In this document: one piece after another, positions 62,372 through 64,000 of the stretch
Layout: every line of letters starts with the position of its first letter
Numbering within the stretch: the stretch's first letter is position 1
DNA from: Ptiloglossa arizonensis
Lineage: Eukaryota > Arthropoda > Insecta > Hymenoptera > Colletidae
Direction: 5' to 3'
NCBI RefSeq assembly: GCF_051014685.1
Contig: NW_027478399.1
Span: 930,001-994,000, forward strand
DNA: 64,000 nt
Position numbers and translations under genes: made by a program
Notes under the pieces: model-generated
The model's input: only the letters and a program-made list of their open reading frames with translations
What the model was told of the DNA's origin: nothing
Database searches by the model: none

Positions 62372-64000
62372 ACTCCTTAACTTCGAACTCCCATAACTCA
62401 CGAACGGATTGACGAACTCGAGTAATTCCTGTTGCATCTAAAAACAGAAACTTGCCCGATTACAACGGTGCGTGTAGTTTTGCCCTAGGCCATAGTGGTT
62501 ATTGGTTTCGAGTATCAGACTTGTGAAAATTTTGATTGTTTCTCAACCATTCCTTATCTTCAAACCCCCATATCTCGCGAACGGATTGACGAACTCGAGA
62601 AAGTCCTGCTGCATCTGAAAACAGAAACCAGCCCGATTACAGCGGTGTGGTTATTTTTGCCCTAGGCCATAGTAGTTATTGGTTTCGAGTATCAGACTTG
62701 CGAAAATTTTGATGGATTCTCAACCATTTCTTAACTTCAAACTCCAAAATCTCGCGAACGGATTGACGAACTCGAGAAATTCCTGTTGAATCTGAAAGCA
62801 GATACTCGCCCGATTACGACGGTATGTGTATTTTTCCCCTAGGCCATTGTAGTTATTGGTTTCGAGTATCAGACTTGCGAAAATTTTGGTGGTTTCTCAA
62901 CCATTCCTTAACTTCAAACTCCCATATCTCGCGAACGGATTGACCAACTCGAGAAATTCCTGTTGCATCTGAAAGTAGAAACTCGCCCGATTACAGCGGT
63001 ATATGTATTTTTCCCCTAGGCCATTGTAGTTATTGGTTTCGAGTATCAGACTTGCTAAAACTTTGATGGTTTCTCAACCATTCCTTAACTTCAAACTCCC
63101 ATATCTCGCGAACGGATTGACGAACTCGAGAAATTCCTGTTGCATCTGAAAGTAGAAACTCGCCCGATTACAACGGTATGTATATTTTTCCCCTAGGCCA
63201 TTGTAGTTAATGGGTTCGAGTATCAGACTTGCGAAAATTTTGATGGCTTCTAAACTATTCCTTAGCTTCAAACTCCCATATATCGCGAACGGATTGACGA
63301 ACTCGAGAAATTCCTATTGCATCTGAAAGCAGAAACACGCCCGATTAGAACGGTATTAGTGTTTGCCCTAGGCCATAGTAATTATTGGTTTCGAGTATCA
63401 GACTTGCGAAAATTTTGATGGTTTGTCAAACATTCCTTAATTTCGAACTCCCATATCTCGCGAACGGATTGACGAACGCGAGAAATTCTTGTTGCATTTG
63501 AAAGTAGAAACTCGCCCGATTGCAACGGTATGTGTATTTTCCCCCTAGGCCATTGTAGTTATTGGTTTCGAGTATCAGACTTGCGAAGAATTTGATGGTT
63601 TCTCAACCATTCCTTAACTTCAAACTCCCGTATCTCGCGAACGGATTGACGAACTCGAGAAATTCGTGTTGCATCTGAAAGCAGATACTCGCCCGATTAC
63701 AACGGTCTGTATACTTTCCCCTAGGCCATTGAAGTTATTGGTTTGGATTATCAGACTTGCGAAAGTTTTGATGGTTTCTCAATCATTCCTTAACTACAAA
63801 CTCCCATATCTCGTGAACCGATTGACGAACTCGAGAAATTCCTGTTGCATCTGAAAGTAGAAACTCGCCCGATTACAATGGTGTGTGTACTTTTCCCCAA
63901 GGCCACTCCAGTTACTGGTTTCGAGTATCAGACCAGCGCAAATGTTGATTGTTTCTCAACCATTCCTTAACTTCAAACTCCGATATTTCGCGAACGGATT
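62372..64000 (+). repeat. Right end, mixed divergent monomers; array continues past the window
   Basis: Includes GAGAAAGTCCTGCTGC at 62600, the type otherwise typical of the left flank, and one oddly rearranged monomer near 63347 (GAACGGTATTAGTGTTTGCC). The last bases are ordinary satellite (TTCGCGAACGGATT), so the edge is not reached. Confidence 0.85.
63626..63642 (-). other. CENP-B-box core, exact 9/9 match
   Basis: Third instance of the CCCGTATCTCGCGAA variant, in the divergent right flank. The three instances lie in unrelated neighbourhoods, so they probably arose independently by a single base change each. Confidence 0.55.

Larger units (their letters stand above)
1..64000 (+). repeat. 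177-bp satellite array, about 361 head-to-tail copies
   Basis: Every part of the window reads as the same unit. The landmark CTCGCCC occurs at 23, 199, 375, 551, 727, 903, 1080, 1257 and 1434, and again near the far end at 62097 and 62274, giving 176-177 bp steps; the last one is at 63864. In order, the unit contains CTCGCCCGATTAC, a variable segment around ATTTTTSCCCTAGG, TTATTGGTTTCGAG, TTGCGAAAATTTTGATGG, TTTCTCAACCATTCC, TATCTCGCGAACGGATTG, ACGAACTCGAGAAATTCC and TGTTGCATCTGAAAG. No copy is inverted and no foreign insertion is visible. The consensus has one site each for AvrII (CCTAGG), NruI (TCGCGA) and XhoI (CTCGAG), so each enzyme should give a 177-bp ladder. Unit length and array purity fit a centromeric or heterochromatic satellite; that function is inferred. 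Confidence 0.97.

Noticed and set aside
1..64000. A CRISPR array, because of regular repetition.
   Set aside because: There are no spacers: the whole 177-bp unit is repeated and all parts are related. Unit length and array size do not fit CRISPR.
1..64000. rDNA spacer, tRNA clusters or telomere repeat.
   Set aside because: No rRNA or tRNA signature and no short telomere motif tracts were seen; the array is homogeneous satellite.

Overview
This 64 kb window is one uninterrupted tandem satellite array. I see no gene, RNA gene, transposon or unique-sequence island in it. The unit is 177 bp (many copies are 176 bp after losing one C in the CCCCTAGG run or in the CAAACCCC run). About 361 copies run head to tail in one orientation from the first base to the last; landmark offsets give a mean period of about 176.8 bp. 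The consensus is about 41% GC by hand count (73 of 177) and has about ten CpGs. A nucleosome-sized unit, a very long pure array and patchy higher-order repeats point to a eukaryotic centromeric or pericentromeric satellite. A flowering plant is my first guess, but nothing here names the species and an animal is not excluded.

Layout. 1-5.5 kb: mixed, divergent monomers without a clear higher order. 5.5-9.4 kb: a 9-monomer (1,592 bp) higher-order repeat (HOR). 9.4-14.4 kb: mixed modules, including two blocks that recur about 34-36 kb downstream. 14.4-25.0 kb: nested long duplications at offsets of 21 monomers (3,712 bp) and 42 monomers (7,425 bp). 25.0-31.0 kb: two adjacent, almost identical 17-monomer (3,007 bp) units. 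31.0-35.1 kb: tandem 5-mer, 2-mer and 7-mer duplications. 35.3-39.6 kb: a 13-mer (2,300 bp) duplication. 39.8-44.1 kb: a 15-mer (2,654 bp) duplication. 44-46 kb: small 3-mer and 4-mer duplications. 46-64 kb: more divergent monomers with 12-, 24-, 6- and 13-mer duplications and a few very recent 1- and 2-monomer ones.

The middle (about 10.9-45 kb) is the most homogenised part and has modules rarely or never seen outside it; the two flanks are more varied and carry their own modules. This is the usual picture of local amplification by unequal exchange or break-induced copying with older sequence at the sides. Most offsets are whole numbers of monomers, so monomer register is kept.

The most interesting sequence-level signal is a 17-bp stretch on the minus strand of nearly every monomer that matches the mammalian CENP-B box core at 8 of 9 fixed bases, with at least three monomers matching 9 of 9. 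Each consensus monomer also has a short perfect dyad (ATGGTT-TCTC-AACCAT). Open reading frames of 60-118 codons exist on both strands only because 177 is a multiple of three; I treat none as a gene.
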